Source of the DNA: Legionella hackeliae
Lineage (GTDB): Bacteria > Pseudomonadota > Gammaproteobacteria > Legionellales > Legionellaceae
Length of the DNA: 64,000 bases
Reading direction: 5' to 3'
NCBI RefSeq assembly: GCF_000953655.1
Contig: NZ_LN681225.1
Location: forward strand, 884,001-948,000
Position numbers and translations under genes: made by a program. Shown one piece after another: positions 36,041 to 44,703 of this stretch (within the stretch, counting starts at the first letter, position 1; each line of letters starts with the position of its first letter). The notes under the pieces were generated by a model, which searched no databases, was not told the origin of the DNA, and saw only the letters and a list, made by a program, of their open reading frames with translations.

Positions 36041-39000
36041 ATGATTTCTAAATTTTTTATTGAACGGCCTGTATTAGCCAATGTAATTGCACTTTTATTA
36101 GTGTTTCTTGGCATAATTGCCATCGCTGTTTTACCCGTCTCGCAATATCCAGCGATTGTTCCGCCAACAATTCAAGTGACAACGAATTATCCTGGTGCGG
36201 ATGCAAAAACATTGATTAAAACGGTTGCTCTCCCTATTGAACAGCAAGTCAATGGGGTTGAAGATATGCTTTATATGCAATCTACCAGTACCAATAGTGG
36301 TAACTATACATTGATTGTAACGTTTGCTATTGGAACCGACCTTAACTATGCCCAGGTACTGGTGCAAAACCGTGTGCAAGCGGCAATGGCTCAGTTGCCG
36401 CAAGCCGTTCAACAACAGGGTGTTGTGGTCCAACAGAAATCCACAGCGATTCTGCAGTTTATTACTTTAACGTCTGAACACGGTGAATATGATGGCCTAT
36501 TTCTTGACAGTTATGCAGCCATTAACATGCAGGATGAATTGGCAAGATTACCCGGTGTAGGTAACGTAATCATCTTCGGATCCGGCACTTACGCAATGCG
36601 TGTCTGGCTTGATCCGAAAAAAATGTTAGCATTTTCGTTGACACCGCGTGATGTGCTTAATGCGATTAGCAATCAAAACAAAGAGGTTTCCGCAGGACAG
36701 ATTGCCTCTCCTCCAGTTGTCGGTAAACAGTCCTATCAATTTACTGTAAACGTACCGGGACAGCTTGCTAATCCAGATGAGTTTGGCGAAATCATTATTA
36801 AAAGCGTGGCATCCCAAGCCGATGAAGACGCTGATGCCAGCAGCAGTGCTCAAGTGGTTCGAATTCGGGATGTAGGTCGGGTTGAACTCGGTTCTTCAAG
36901 CTACAGTCAGCTTGCTAAACTTAATGGGAAACCCACTGCTGCTATTGGAATATTTCAGCTTCCTGGGGCTAATGCCCTGCAGGTTGCAGAGGAAGTGCGT
37001 AAAACTGTTGCCAAAATGGCAAAGAAATTTCCACCAGGAATGAAGTATTCTATTCCTTTTGACACGACTATCTTCGTAAAAGCATCGGTTAGTGAAGTTT
37101 ATAAAACACTTTTTGAGGCGGGAATTCTAGTCTTATTGGTAATAGTCGTATTTTTGCAAAATTTCCGAGCCACCTTAGTACCTGCCACCACCGTACCCGT
37201 TACCATTATTGGTACTTTTTTCGCAATGTTTTTAATGGGATATTCAATTAACCTGCTGACGTTATTTGCCTTAGTGCTAGCAATCGGTATTGTGGTGGAT
37301 GACGCGATTGTTATTGTCGAGGGCGTGACCCAGCATATTGAACGAGGTATGGCCCCTAAAGAAGCATCCATTGAAACAATGCGGGAGTTATTTGGTCCTA
37401 TTATCGGTATCACTCTTGTGCTGATGGCTGTGTTTGTGCCGGCAGGATTTATGCCGGGACTGACTGGATCCATGTATGCGCAGTTTGCTTTGGTTATTGC
37501 CGCCACTGCACTTATTAGTGCAATTAATGCGATGACGTTAAAACCAACACAATGTGCTTTGTGGCTTAAACCCATCGATCCTAATAAGCCCAAAAATATT
37601 TTTTTCCGAACTTTTGATAGATTTTATAATCCAATAGAAGAGCGTTATGTGCGGTTTATTGGGCGTCTTGTAAATCGCAGTGCAAGTGCTTGTTTGGTAG
37701 GTATTATTTTAGTGGCTGTAGCTATCTTTGGTATAACGCGTATTCCTACAGGATTTATTCCTCTTGAAGATCAAGGATATCTTATTCTAAGTGTTCTGCT
37801 TCCAGATGGCGCAACACTGGATAGAACTGACAACATTCTTAATCGATTAACCAAGGAAGTTTCTAAAGTAGGTGGTGTTGAAAATGTGATCGCCATCGAT
37901 GGTATTTCACTATTGGATAATAATTCCAGCCTCGCTAATTCTGGCGTTATTTATATTATTTTTAAAGATTGGAGCGTTCGGGGGAAAGGGGAAGATTTAA
38001 GAACACTCTATACCAAGTTCAGTAACATTGCTGCAAATACTACGGATGCTAAAGTGTTAGTAGTCGTTCCACCTCCTATCCAAGGTTTAGGTTTATCCGG
38101 TGGTTTCCAAATGCAAATAGAGTTGCAGGATGGTTCTTTTGACTATATTAAATTGCAAAAAGCAACCGATCAGGTAGTGAAATACGGTATGCTGCAACCT
38201 CCACTACAAAAATTGATGACGTCATTTCGAGCTGCAGTGCCGCAAGTGTTAGCACCAATCAATCGAGTGAAGGCTGAATCACTTGGGGTAGCGGTAGGTG
38301 ATGCATTCGATACACTGCAAACCTATTTAGGCTCGTCCTATGTGAACTTATTCACTAAGTTTGGACAGGTCTTCCAGGTCTACGTACAAGCTGATGCGTC
38401 TTCACGTATGAGCGTTGAGGATGTACGCAATTATTATGTAAAAAATGCTGCGGGAGACATGGTTCCTTTGGGGACGCTGACTGATATTAATAATACAATT
38501 GGTCCTGCTCTTATCTCCCTTTATAATCTATATCCTTCAAGCAGTATTAATGGAATTGCTGCGACAGGCTTCAGTTCAGGACAAGCAATTCAATCTATGG
38601 AAGATTTGGCTCATAAACTCTTACCAGCAGGTTTATCGTTTGAATGGACAAGTACTGCTTATCAGGAAAAAGTAGCGGGGAATTTAAGTTATTTTATTTT
38701 TGCTCTTTCCCTTGTGTTAGTGTATATGATTTTGGCTGGGCAATATGAAAACTGGTTTACACCCGCAGCAGTTATTCTATGCGTGCCATTAACCTTAATC
38801 GGTACGGTATTGGCATTATCCAGCCTGGGTCTCGATAACAATATGTATACACAAATAGGTTTATTGCTATTGATTGCCCTGGCTGCCAAAAACGCTATCT
38901 TGATTGTTGAGGTTGCTCGTGAGCAACGGCTACTTCATAATAAATCCGCGATTGAAGCTGCAGTACTCGGTGCAAAAACACGTTTTCGTCCTATTCTTAT

Positions 39001-39247
39001 GACATCCTTTGCCTTTATCATGGGAGTTCTCCCTCTGGTATTTGCGACCGGAGCTGGGGCTAATGCCAGACGCTCCATTGGTATTGCTGTATGCAGCGGT
39101 ATGCTTGCTTCCACGTGCCTTGCAGTTGTTTTTGTGCCTGCATTTTATGTATTTATCCAAAGCTGGCAGGATAGGAAGCAAAGTAAAAAAGCAAATGCAT
39201 TAGTAAATAAGAAAGGTAATCAAGACAATACTACATCCGATATATGA
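36041..39247 (+). CDS. RND multidrug efflux pump, HAE1 family (AcrB/MexB-like)
   Basis: The 1068-residue inner-membrane, proton-driven transporter has the usual length. The N-terminus MISKFFIERPVLANVIALLL and the porter start PVSQYPAIVPPTIQVTTNYP are diagnostic. The TM4 proton-relay aspartates appear in LFALVLAIGIVVDDAIVIVE. TM10 and TM11 regions show LLLLIALAAKNAILIVEVAR and GAKTRFRPILMTSFAFIMG. Internal duplication of the 12-TM layout is intact. It is the third gene of the efflux operon. Likely substrates are hydrophobic drugs, but specificity cannot be read from the sequence. Confidence 0.95.
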   Translation: MISKFFIERPVLANVIALLLVFLGIIAIAVLPVSQYPAIVPPTIQVTTNYPGADAKTLIKTVALPIEQQVNGVEDMLYMQSTSTNSGNYTLIVTFAIGTDLNYAQVLVQNRVQAAMAQLPQAVQQQGVVVQQKSTAILQFITLTSEHGEYDGLFLDSYAAINMQDELARLPGVGNVIIFGSGTYAMRVWLDPKKMLAFSLTPRDVLNAISNQNKEVSAGQIASPPVVGKQSYQFTVNVPGQLANPDEFGEIIIKSVASQADEDADASSSAQVVRIRDVGRVELGSSSYSQLAKLNGKPTAAIGIFQLPGANALQVAEEVRKTVAKMAKKFPPGMKYSIPFDTTIFVKASVSEVYKTLFEAGILVLLVIVVFLQNFRATLVPATTVPVTIIGTFFAMFLMGYSINLLTLFALVLAIGIVVDDAIVIVEGVTQHIERGMAPKEASIETMRELFGPIIGITLVLMAVFVPAGFMPGLTGSMYAQFALVIAATALISAINAMTLKPTQCALWLKPIDPNKPKNIFFRTFDRFYNPIEERYVRFIGRLVNRSASACLVGIILVAVAIFGITRIPTGFIPLEDQGYLILSVLLPDGATLDRTDNILNRLTKEVSKVGGVENVIAIDGISLLDNNSSLANSGVIYIIFKDWSVRGKGEDLRTLYTKFSNIAANTTDAKVLVVVPPPIQGLGLSGGFQMQIELQDGSFDYIKLQKATDQVVKYGMLQPPLQKLMTSFRAAVPQVLAPINRVKAESLGVAVGDAFDTLQTYLGSSYVNLFTKFGQVFQVYVQADASSRMSVEDVRNYYVKNAAGDMVPLGTLTDINNTIGPALISLYNLYPSSSINGIAATGFSSGQAIQSMEDLAHKLLPAGLSFEWTSTAYQEKVAGNLSYFIFALSLVLVYMILAGQYENWFTPAAVILCVPLTLIGTVLALSSLGLDNNMYTQIGLLLLIALAAKNAILIVEVAREQRLLHNKSAIEAAVLGAKTRFRPILMTSFAFIMGVLPLVFATGAGANARRSIGIAVCSGMLASTCLAVVFVPAFYVFIQSWQDRKQSKKANALVNKKGNQDNTTSDI

Positions 39248-39670
39248 TACATGGGTCTATGTAACAACTTTCCCACCTCCCCTGCGGGAAGTAGATGTAA
39301 GTTTGGAGTTTCGGATTAAACCCACGTCCCGCGGCTTGTACGCGCCGTGATCCAGAAAGTTTGCAATAGAGCTAGATCCCGCCGCCAAGCCGCGGGACGT
39401 AGTGAGTAAGCTTGGAATTTTTGGATTAAAACCGAGGCTCTTCAGCTTATAGTCTAGGAGCAAAATAAAAGACAAATACTGCTAGTAAGTGAGAATACTA
39501 CATCCTAGGATGATGCATCGATCTAGGTAATAAAGTGTTTCGCTACGTCCCGCGGCTTGTCCGCGGGATCCAAAAAGTTTGCAATAAGCCTAGATTCCCC
39601 CGGATAAGCGGGGAGGTGGTAATAGGTTCGGAATTTCTAATTAACACTGACAGTAGTCTAGTTGTCAGAA
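39248..39670. repeat. Palindromic GC-rich repeats, two related copies
   Basis: The 423-bp gap after the RND operon is filled with palindromic elements. Perfect 15-bp arms (39324-39338 and 39386-39400) enclose an AAAGTTTGCAATA-type spacer. A second copy starting at 39545 repeats the same arm and spacer in direct orientation for about 55 bp and then carries its own hairpin (CCCGCGGCTTGTCCGCGGGA). The CGGCTTGTCCG core is shared with the repeats at 33.0 and 46.1-46.9 kb, so they form one dispersed family. The 72-codon frame across them is not considered a gene. Confidence 0.7.
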
Positions 39671-40201
39671 TTAATTAGGTGAAGATTGATGAGTACTTTC
39701 GGGCTCCTTAGCTGATAATTTACCTGATTCATCGAGCTTAAAGCCTTTTGGATCTTTGAGGTAAGCAGTAACATCAGCCATGGTTCCATGCACAAAGGTA
39801 CCTTTACCATCTGAATAGACACGATGATCTTCTTTGGCACAGTAGGCATCAAATGCACGATTTTGTTTGGCTTGGCCTTTAAAGAATTTTACAGCTTCTT
39901 CTTGATTAGCAAAGGCAAGTGCTACGCCCTCGTCAGTTTCCACCGGTTTTTTTCCGGTTGCTTTTTCATAATCTTTCAAAATCTCTGCAGCAAACCCTTT
40001 TTTGGTGGTTTTTATCTGATACTCTTGTGGATTTTGTTTGTCTTCCGGTTTTAGCAAATTAGGATTTTTAACAATTTGATCTTTATAGGCATCATAAAGA
40101 CGCTGATATTCTTCTTGTATTTTTTGATCCCGCTCTTTTAGTGAGTGCAACTCACGTAGCCGGTTCAAATCTTGTTTGACTTTATCTTCTGGTGTGCTCA
40201 T
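39671..40201 (-). CDS. Hypothetical charged helical protein
   Basis: The 176-residue soluble protein is rich in Lys, Glu and Gln. The first 60 residues (EDKVKQDLNRLRELHSLKER, DQKIQEEYQRLYDAYKDQIV) form a predicted coiled coil. The middle (FAAEILKDYEKATGKKPVET, GVALAFANQEEAVKFFKGQA) and the SDGKGTFVHGTMADVTAYLK part look like a compact domain. The C-terminal tail KEPESTHQSSPN is Glu/Ser-rich, as in some Dot/Icm substrates. I do not recognise the family. AGCTTAAA before the ATG is a weak ribosome-binding site and TATAAT is visible upstream. Confidence 0.65.
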   Translation of the reverse strand: MSTPEDKVKQDLNRLRELHSLKERDQKIQEEYQRLYDAYKDQIVKNPNLLKPEDKQNPQEYQIKTTKKGFAAEILKDYEKATGKKPVETDEGVALAFANQEEAVKFFKGQAKQNRAFDAYCAKEDHRVYSDGKGTFVHGTMADVTAYLKDPKGFKLDESGKLSAKEPESTHQSSPN

Positions 40202-40362
40202 TTTAAGCTCCGAATTCTTAAGCTAATGCTTACTCCCTAAAAAGGGCAGTTAAACTAATTATAATTTACCTTACATTTGAAGTGTACCAAAAAATATTCT
40301 TTATTCTTTGCGATTTGTTTACATTTTGAGAGTTCCCCTCAATGAATAAGCTATAAAAAAGC

Positions 40363-40379
40363 TTTAATAATTTCTTAAT
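40363..40379 (+). promoter_or_regulatory. PmrA-box promoter
   Basis: TTTAATAATTTCTTAAT: two TTAAT half-sites with an 11-nt period, then 10 nt to a perfect TATAAT (40390-40395). This is the same geometry as the boxes at 22884 and 63080. One base of the spacer ATT differs from the known PmrA pattern. Confidence 0.7.
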
Positions 40380-40422
40380 AAATTGCTCTTATAATATTCA
40401 TTTTCATAAAAATAATTCCATT

Positions 40423-41427
40423 ATGAGTATTAATCGACTTACCTTGCAACTATTAGAGATATTTGAAGAAGAATTACAAAAGCGCGAAAAAATTACTTAT
40501 GTCTTGGCAGATAATATTAATGTCCAAGAACATGTCCGTTTACATCTGGATGAAAATACAGCCTATTATGCAAGAAAAATTTCAAGTTTACTGATTAAGC
40601 GACCTCGTCGTGAAAATTACGCTCAATTGGCAAATTGGCAGTTACTAGAAACTTATCGGTTATTAAATACAGCTCATTGCTCTGTGCTTGTAAAAGACTC
40701 TACTAAAGAGAAACTTTCGAAGTTTAGAACAATCCTTGAGGAAATAGAGCCATTAAAGGGGCTATTGGCCGCTATTGATAAGGGAATTGTAGTATCACCG
40801 CTGGTTTGTTCTGGTCACGGTAGCTGGGAGCTTGAGGACAAATTTATTGATATGAGTAAATTCGATTCAACTGTTGTACTGATTTCAGGGTTGGGAGGTA
40901 CTCTTAGCAATGAATTGGCTAGGGATGTAGAAAATGACCTCTATAAAGTCGAAAATGTCGTGGTAGTAAAAAAAGATGAAGAAACTGTTCCTGTGAAATC
41001 TATAAATCCTTCCCCTACTTTTTTTAGTCGACACACTACGGTAAAAAAATTACCCGATCTTTGCCTTGTTGATGGTGAAAAAAGCTTCCCTAAACCCCGT
41101 GTAATAGAACCACTTACGGCTAGAGTACTGTTTGATTTGAGTATACTCAAATCAAATAAAAATTATTTTTCCCTGTCTACTGTGTTAGAAAAATTGAATG
41201 GTAAGAATCGCACAATAGGCTGGAGTGCTTGTACAGTTGGCTTTAATGAAAAAGGAAATAGAGTAGGTGATTTTGTGGGGTACAAATGGACTAATCAATC
41301 AAACTTCATGTCCAAAAAAAGAAGATTGGAAGAAGAGAGAAAGCTTGATATTGAAATGAATAAAAAGACTAAAACGAAGGAGAAGGACGAAGAAATAGTG
41401 GCTACTATTCCTCCATCTTTTATTTAA
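40423..41427 (+). CDS. Putative effector with a His/Cys (caspase- or Stv-like) motif pair
   Basis: The 334-residue soluble protein has an N-terminal helical part (residues 1-115). A segment LVCSGHGSWELEDKF follows (His132), then VVLISGLGGTL, PDLCLVDGEKSF and, near the end, GWSACTVGFNEKG (Cys270). A His after a beta strand in SGHG, and a Cys in WSAC after a second strand, is the layout of clan CD cysteine peptidases and of the Stv-type putative adhesin domain. Family membership is inference. The C-terminus is highly charged (KKRRLEEERKLDIEMNKKTK), with an E-rich stretch typical of Dot/Icm signals. A PmrA box and TATAAT precede it by 28-60 nt. It converges with cydX, overlapping it by 4 nt. Confidence 0.75.
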   Translation: MSINRLTLQLLEIFEEELQKREKITYVLADNINVQEHVRLHLDENTAYYARKISSLLIKRPRRENYAQLANWQLLETYRLLNTAHCSVLVKDSTKEKLSKFRTILEEIEPLKGLLAAIDKGIVVSPLVCSGHGSWELEDKFIDMSKFDSTVVLISGLGGTLSNELARDVENDLYKVENVVVVKKDEETVPVKSINPSPTFFSRHTTVKKLPDLCLVDGEKSFPKPRVIEPLTARVLFDLSILKSNKNYFSLSTVLEKLNGKNRTIGWSACTVGFNEKGNRVGDFVGYKWTNQSNFMSKKRRLEEERKLDIEMNKKTKTKEKDEEIVATIPPSFI

Positions 41428-41543
41428 TTGGCTGAGTTTTGTTCTTTATCCTTATCGCTAAGTCTAAGCTCAAGCCACATTGCATTTAAAACTGCAAAGG
41501 TACAGGCTAAGCCTGTACCTAAGATCCATGAAAAATACCACAT
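41424..41543 (-). CDS. cydX: Cytochrome bd oxidase small subunit CydX
   Basis: A 39-codon gene lies directly downstream of cydB with AGGAGG 8 nt before the ATG. The product begins MWYFSWILGTGLACTF and continues with a single membrane helix (AVLNAMWLELRL) and a short charged tail, which is the CydX/YbgT pattern. CydX stabilises the bd-type quinol oxidase. Its end overlaps the convergent effector candidate by 4 nt. The same strand, 12-bp spacing from cydB and the sequence pattern make this a firm call. Confidence 0.95.
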   Translation of the reverse strand: MWYFSWILGTGLACTFAVLNAMWLELRLSDKDKEQNSAN

Positions 41544-41555
41544 TTTTAAAACCTC

Positions 41556-42692
41556 CTAATAAGCTGTATGCTCATTACTTTGAATAGACTCAGGGGTAAC
41601 TTTGCCGCGTAATACACGGTATACCCAAGCGGTGTAAATTAAAATACAAGGAAAAAAAACAGCCGTCGCAATTAACATGATGAATAATGTCAATTCACTG
41701 GATGAACTGTCCCAAACTATCAAACTTTGGTTGGGATAAGTTGACGACGGCAGAATAAAAGGAAACATACTAAGTCCTACCGTGGCAATAATACCTGTTA
41801 CAGACAATGCACTACAGATAAATGCCAGGAAAGGTCTTTGTGTTAGAACTATCGCCAAAAATGCTGCGACGATGGCTCCTATAGGAGCAAACACAGTAAG
41901 AGGCCAGGTTTGATAATTCATAAACCAGGTTACATTTTGATGGACAACTGTTTTAAAAAGAGGGTTTGAAGGGCCATCATGAACAACTGGAGCAGCAAGA
42001 CCATAACCTTCAATTCCAAAATACAGCCACAATCCACTCAAAATAAAAAGAAGAACCAAGAGAATTGCACTGATTTTGGCTGCACTTATTGCACGCTGTT
42101 GCAGGTAACCCTGTGTTTTTATATTTAGAAAAAATGCCCCGTGCATGGCTAACATGATGACTGAAACTAAGCCGCATAATAGAGCGAAAGGGTTTAATAG
42201 TTGCAGAAATGTTCCCGTATAAAAAACGCGAAGACTTTCATCAAAAAAGAAGGGGACTCCTTGAATGACATTTCCAACGGCAACACCAAAAATTAAAGCA
42301 GGAACAAAACCACCAAGAAATAATGCCTTGTCCCAGAAACTGCGCCATTGAGGATTGGTTAATTTAGAGCGATATTTGAATCCAACTGGACGCAAAATGA
42401 GAGCAAGTAGCACCACTAGCATTGCGAGATAAAAACCTGAAAAAGAAAGCGCATACAATGCTGGCCAGGCAGCAAAAATTGCTCCACCACCCAAAATAAA
42501 CCAGACTTGATTGCCTTCCCATGTTGGCGCGATGCTATTGATTAAGACGCGTCTGTCAATGTCTGTCTTAGCGAGCCACGGCAACCAAATTGCTACTCCT
42601 AAGTCAAAGCCATCCATCACAGCAAACCCTATAAGCAAAACGCCAAGGAGTGCCCACCAAATGATACGTAAAGCTTCATAATCTAAAGGCAT
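41556..42692 (-). CDS. cydB: Cytochrome bd ubiquinol oxidase subunit II (CydB)
   Basis: The 378-residue inner-membrane subunit has about eight or nine membrane spans. It begins MPLDYEALRIIWWALLGVLL with IGFAVMDGFDLGVAIWLPWL, the conserved CydB start. NSIAPTWEGNQVWFILGGGA and FYLAMLVVLLALILRPVGFK are also diagnostic. It scaffolds the haem-bearing CydA. It lies 13 bp after cydA and 12 bp before cydX, so the genes form one operon for the microaerobic, cyanide-tolerant terminal oxidase. Confidence 0.97.
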   Translation of the reverse strand: MPLDYEALRIIWWALLGVLLIGFAVMDGFDLGVAIWLPWLAKTDIDRRVLINSIAPTWEGNQVWFILGGGAIFAAWPALYALSFSGFYLAMLVVLLALILRPVGFKYRSKLTNPQWRSFWDKALFLGGFVPALIFGVAVGNVIQGVPFFFDESLRVFYTGTFLQLLNPFALLCGLVSVIMLAMHGAFFLNIKTQGYLQQRAISAAKISAILLVLLFILSGLWLYFGIEGYGLAAPVVHDGPSNPLFKTVVHQNVTWFMNYQTWPLTVFAPIGAIVAAFLAIVLTQRPFLAFICSALSVTGIIATVGLSMFPFILPSSTYPNQSLIVWDSSSSELTLFIMLIATAVFFPCILIYTAWVYRVLRGKVTPESIQSNEHTAY

Positions 42693-42705
42693 AATTACTT
42701 TCTCC

Positions 42706-44235
42706 TTAGTGAGCTAAGCCATCAGGGCCTAGACGGATGTATTTAACCATTAAATAAATTTCAACAATGGCAAGTATTGTGTAAAAAATAATGAAGCCTG
42801 ATAGTGACGTCATAACTTGTGCTGCACTTACAGAAGAGGAGCCTAATGCTGTAGGTAAAACTCCCTGTACAACCCATGGTTGACGACCATATTCGGCAAT
42901 GATCCACCCAAGCTCAGCTGCTACCCATGGCAAAGGCAGTGACCAGAACGCAACATGTAAATACCAGCGTGTCGTGTGAAGTTTACGTCTGACTGATAAA
43001 TAAAAACCCATTGCAAATAGAAAAATGAAGAAGAAACCACAAGCAACCATAATGCGAAATGAAAAGAACAGAGGTACGACATGAGGTGTTAAATCGTTGG
43101 CCGCTTTACTGATTTGCTCTTCACTCGCATCAACCACCTTTTCGGTGTATTTTTTAAGAAGCAGGCCATATCCTAGCGACGATTCATAGGTGGCAAAATC
43201 TTTTTTCGCTTGTTCGTCCTGTGGATTTTTCTGCAAACGACTTAATGCATCATAGGCTAGTATGCCTTCGCGAATTTTTAGTTTACCTTGCTCAACGAGC
43301 TCAACAATACCTTCGAGTTGTTCGTTAAAGGAACGTGTGGCAATGATACCTAACACGTAAGGTATTTCAATTGCAAAATCTGTATGCATTGTTTTTTGAT
43401 TTGGAATTCCAATCAAAGTCAAACCCGCGGGTGCTTTTTCTGTGTGCCACATCGCTTCAATAGCCGCCAACTTCATTTTTTGGTTGATGTTAGACACATA
43501 ACCGCTCTCATCTCCAAGAACAACAACGGATAAGGCTGAGGCTAAACCAAACGATACAGCGACAGTCATCGAACGCTTGGCAAAGTCTTTATTGCGACCG
43601 CGTAGTAGAAAGTAAGCACTAATTGCGAGAACAAAAATTGCTCCAGTAACATAACCTGCACTGATAGTATGAACAAATTTAGCTTGAGCTACGGGGTTAA
43701 ACATGACATCTGCAAAATCGGTGACTTCCATTCGCATAGTTTGATAGTCAAATTTTGCACCCACGGGATTTTGCATCCAACCGTTTGCTATGAGAATCCA
43801 TAGTGCTGAGAGGTTCGTTCCTAAAGCAAGAAACCAAGTGCAGGCCATATGCTGCAATTTAGTTAACTTATCCCAACCGAAGAAAAACAGGCCGACAAAC
43901 GTCGCTTCTAAAAAGAAAGCCATTAGACCTTCAATTGCAAGTGGGGCGCCAAAAACATCACCCACATAGTGGGAGTAGTATGACCAGTTGGTACCAAATT
44001 GAAACTCCATCGTAAGCCCAGTGGCAACGCCTAAGACGAAGTTAATACCAAATAATATTCCCCAATATTTGACCATTTGGCGCCAGATTTCGCGACCCGT
44101 CATCACATAAAGGGTTTCCATGATAGCGAGCAAAAGCGATAAACCCAACGTCAACGGGACAAATAGAAAGTGATAAAGTGCAGTTAAAGCGAATTGTAAG
44201 CGTGAAAGATCGACGACTTCGCTACCAGGTATCAT
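42706..44235 (-). CDS. cydA: Cytochrome bd ubiquinol oxidase subunit I (CydA)
   Basis: The 509-residue quinol-oxidising subunit has the N-terminal FALTALYHFLFVPLTLGLSL, with the haem b595 ligand His near residue 21. GWDKLTKLQHMACTWFLALG carries another haem-region His. The Q-loop is long (about residues 245-385), as in the E. coli-type enzymes: KTMHTDFAIEIPYVLGIIAT. The C-terminal part has WVVQGVLPTALGSSSVSAAQ. It reduces oxygen to water with ubiquinol or menaquinol. It is the second gene after cydP and is followed by cydB and cydX. Confidence 0.97.
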   Translation of the reverse strand: MIPGSEVVDLSRLQFALTALYHFLFVPLTLGLSLLLAIMETLYVMTGREIWRQMVKYWGILFGINFVLGVATGLTMEFQFGTNWSYYSHYVGDVFGAPLAIEGLMAFFLEATFVGLFFFGWDKLTKLQHMACTWFLALGTNLSALWILIANGWMQNPVGAKFDYQTMRMEVTDFADVMFNPVAQAKFVHTISAGYVTGAIFVLAISAYFLLRGRNKDFAKRSMTVAVSFGLASALSVVVLGDESGYVSNINQKMKLAAIEAMWHTEKAPAGLTLIGIPNQKTMHTDFAIEIPYVLGIIATRSFNEQLEGIVELVEQGKLKIREGILAYDALSRLQKNPQDEQAKKDFATYESSLGYGLLLKKYTEKVVDASEEQISKAANDLTPHVVPLFFSFRIMVACGFFFIFLFAMGFYLSVRRKLHTTRWYLHVAFWSLPLPWVAAELGWIIAEYGRQPWVVQGVLPTALGSSSVSAAQVMTSLSGFIIFYTILAIVEIYLMVKYIRLGPDGLAH

Positions 44236-44273
44236 GAAAACCTCCCATGGCTGGAGTTAGAATGCAAACTAGA

Positions 44274-44447
44274 TCAAGGTTTAGTTCGAGTCACTGTCGT
44301 ATCAGATTGCAAACTAGATCCCAACAGCCATTGCCGCATATCTTTTGCAGGTTTTTCAACATCCTTGAAACAAACAAACCATAGAAGAAAAAATAAAGCG
44401 AATTTGACTGATAGTGTGAGGAGAATGTCTCGAGTCAGGGGTTTCAT
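44274..44447 (-). CDS. Cytochrome bd oxidase small subunit CydP-like protein
   Basis: The ATG at 44447 gives 57 residues: MKPLTRDILLTLSVKFALFF, one membrane helix rich in aromatic residues (FALFFLLWFVCFK), then a charged tail. It has the layout of the CydP (putative small subunit) family and lies 38 bp upstream of cydA on the same strand. The longer frame starting at 44489 lacks a ribosome-binding site. CydP is less well studied than CydX; function here is inferred from context. Confidence 0.75.
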   Translation of the reverse strand: MKPLTRDILLTLSVKFALFFLLWFVCFKDVEKPAKDMRQWLLGSSLQSDTTVTRTKP

Positions 44448-44600
44448 AGATTGCTGTCCGGTAAAACATGCCCAAATATTGTATCGCAAGCAGCAATTTT
44501 AAACTAGCGAATTACCCCAAATAAGCCTCTAAATTTTCATTGAAAATATCAGTATGTCCCTGATAATACAAATGATTCTTATTTACTTTTTTAAGAGGAT

Positions 44601-44694
44601 GTCATTGTAAATATAGAACTAAATTAGCGAAGATAGTGAAGCAATCTTAACAGTAAGTTGAAAGTTAGATTGCTTCGTGCTCCTCGCAAAGACG
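44601..44694. repeat. Dispersed palindromic repeat of the GTCATTGCGAGGAGC...GAAGCAATC type
   Basis: Right half AGATTGCTTCGTGCTCCTCG with CAAAGACG following; left half is a degenerate inverse copy beginning GTCATTG at 44601 and ending GAAGCAATCT. Arms 44638-44647 and 44667-44676 are perfect. This resembles a repeat seen in many bacterial genomes, related to rRNA-like or transposon-derived palindromes. Confidence 0.6.
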
Positions 44695-44703
44695 AGTCAA
44701 TAA

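Noticed and set aside
39257-39475. 72-codon minus-strand frame after the RND pump
   Set aside because: It lies within palindromic repeats and its translation has no protein-like features.
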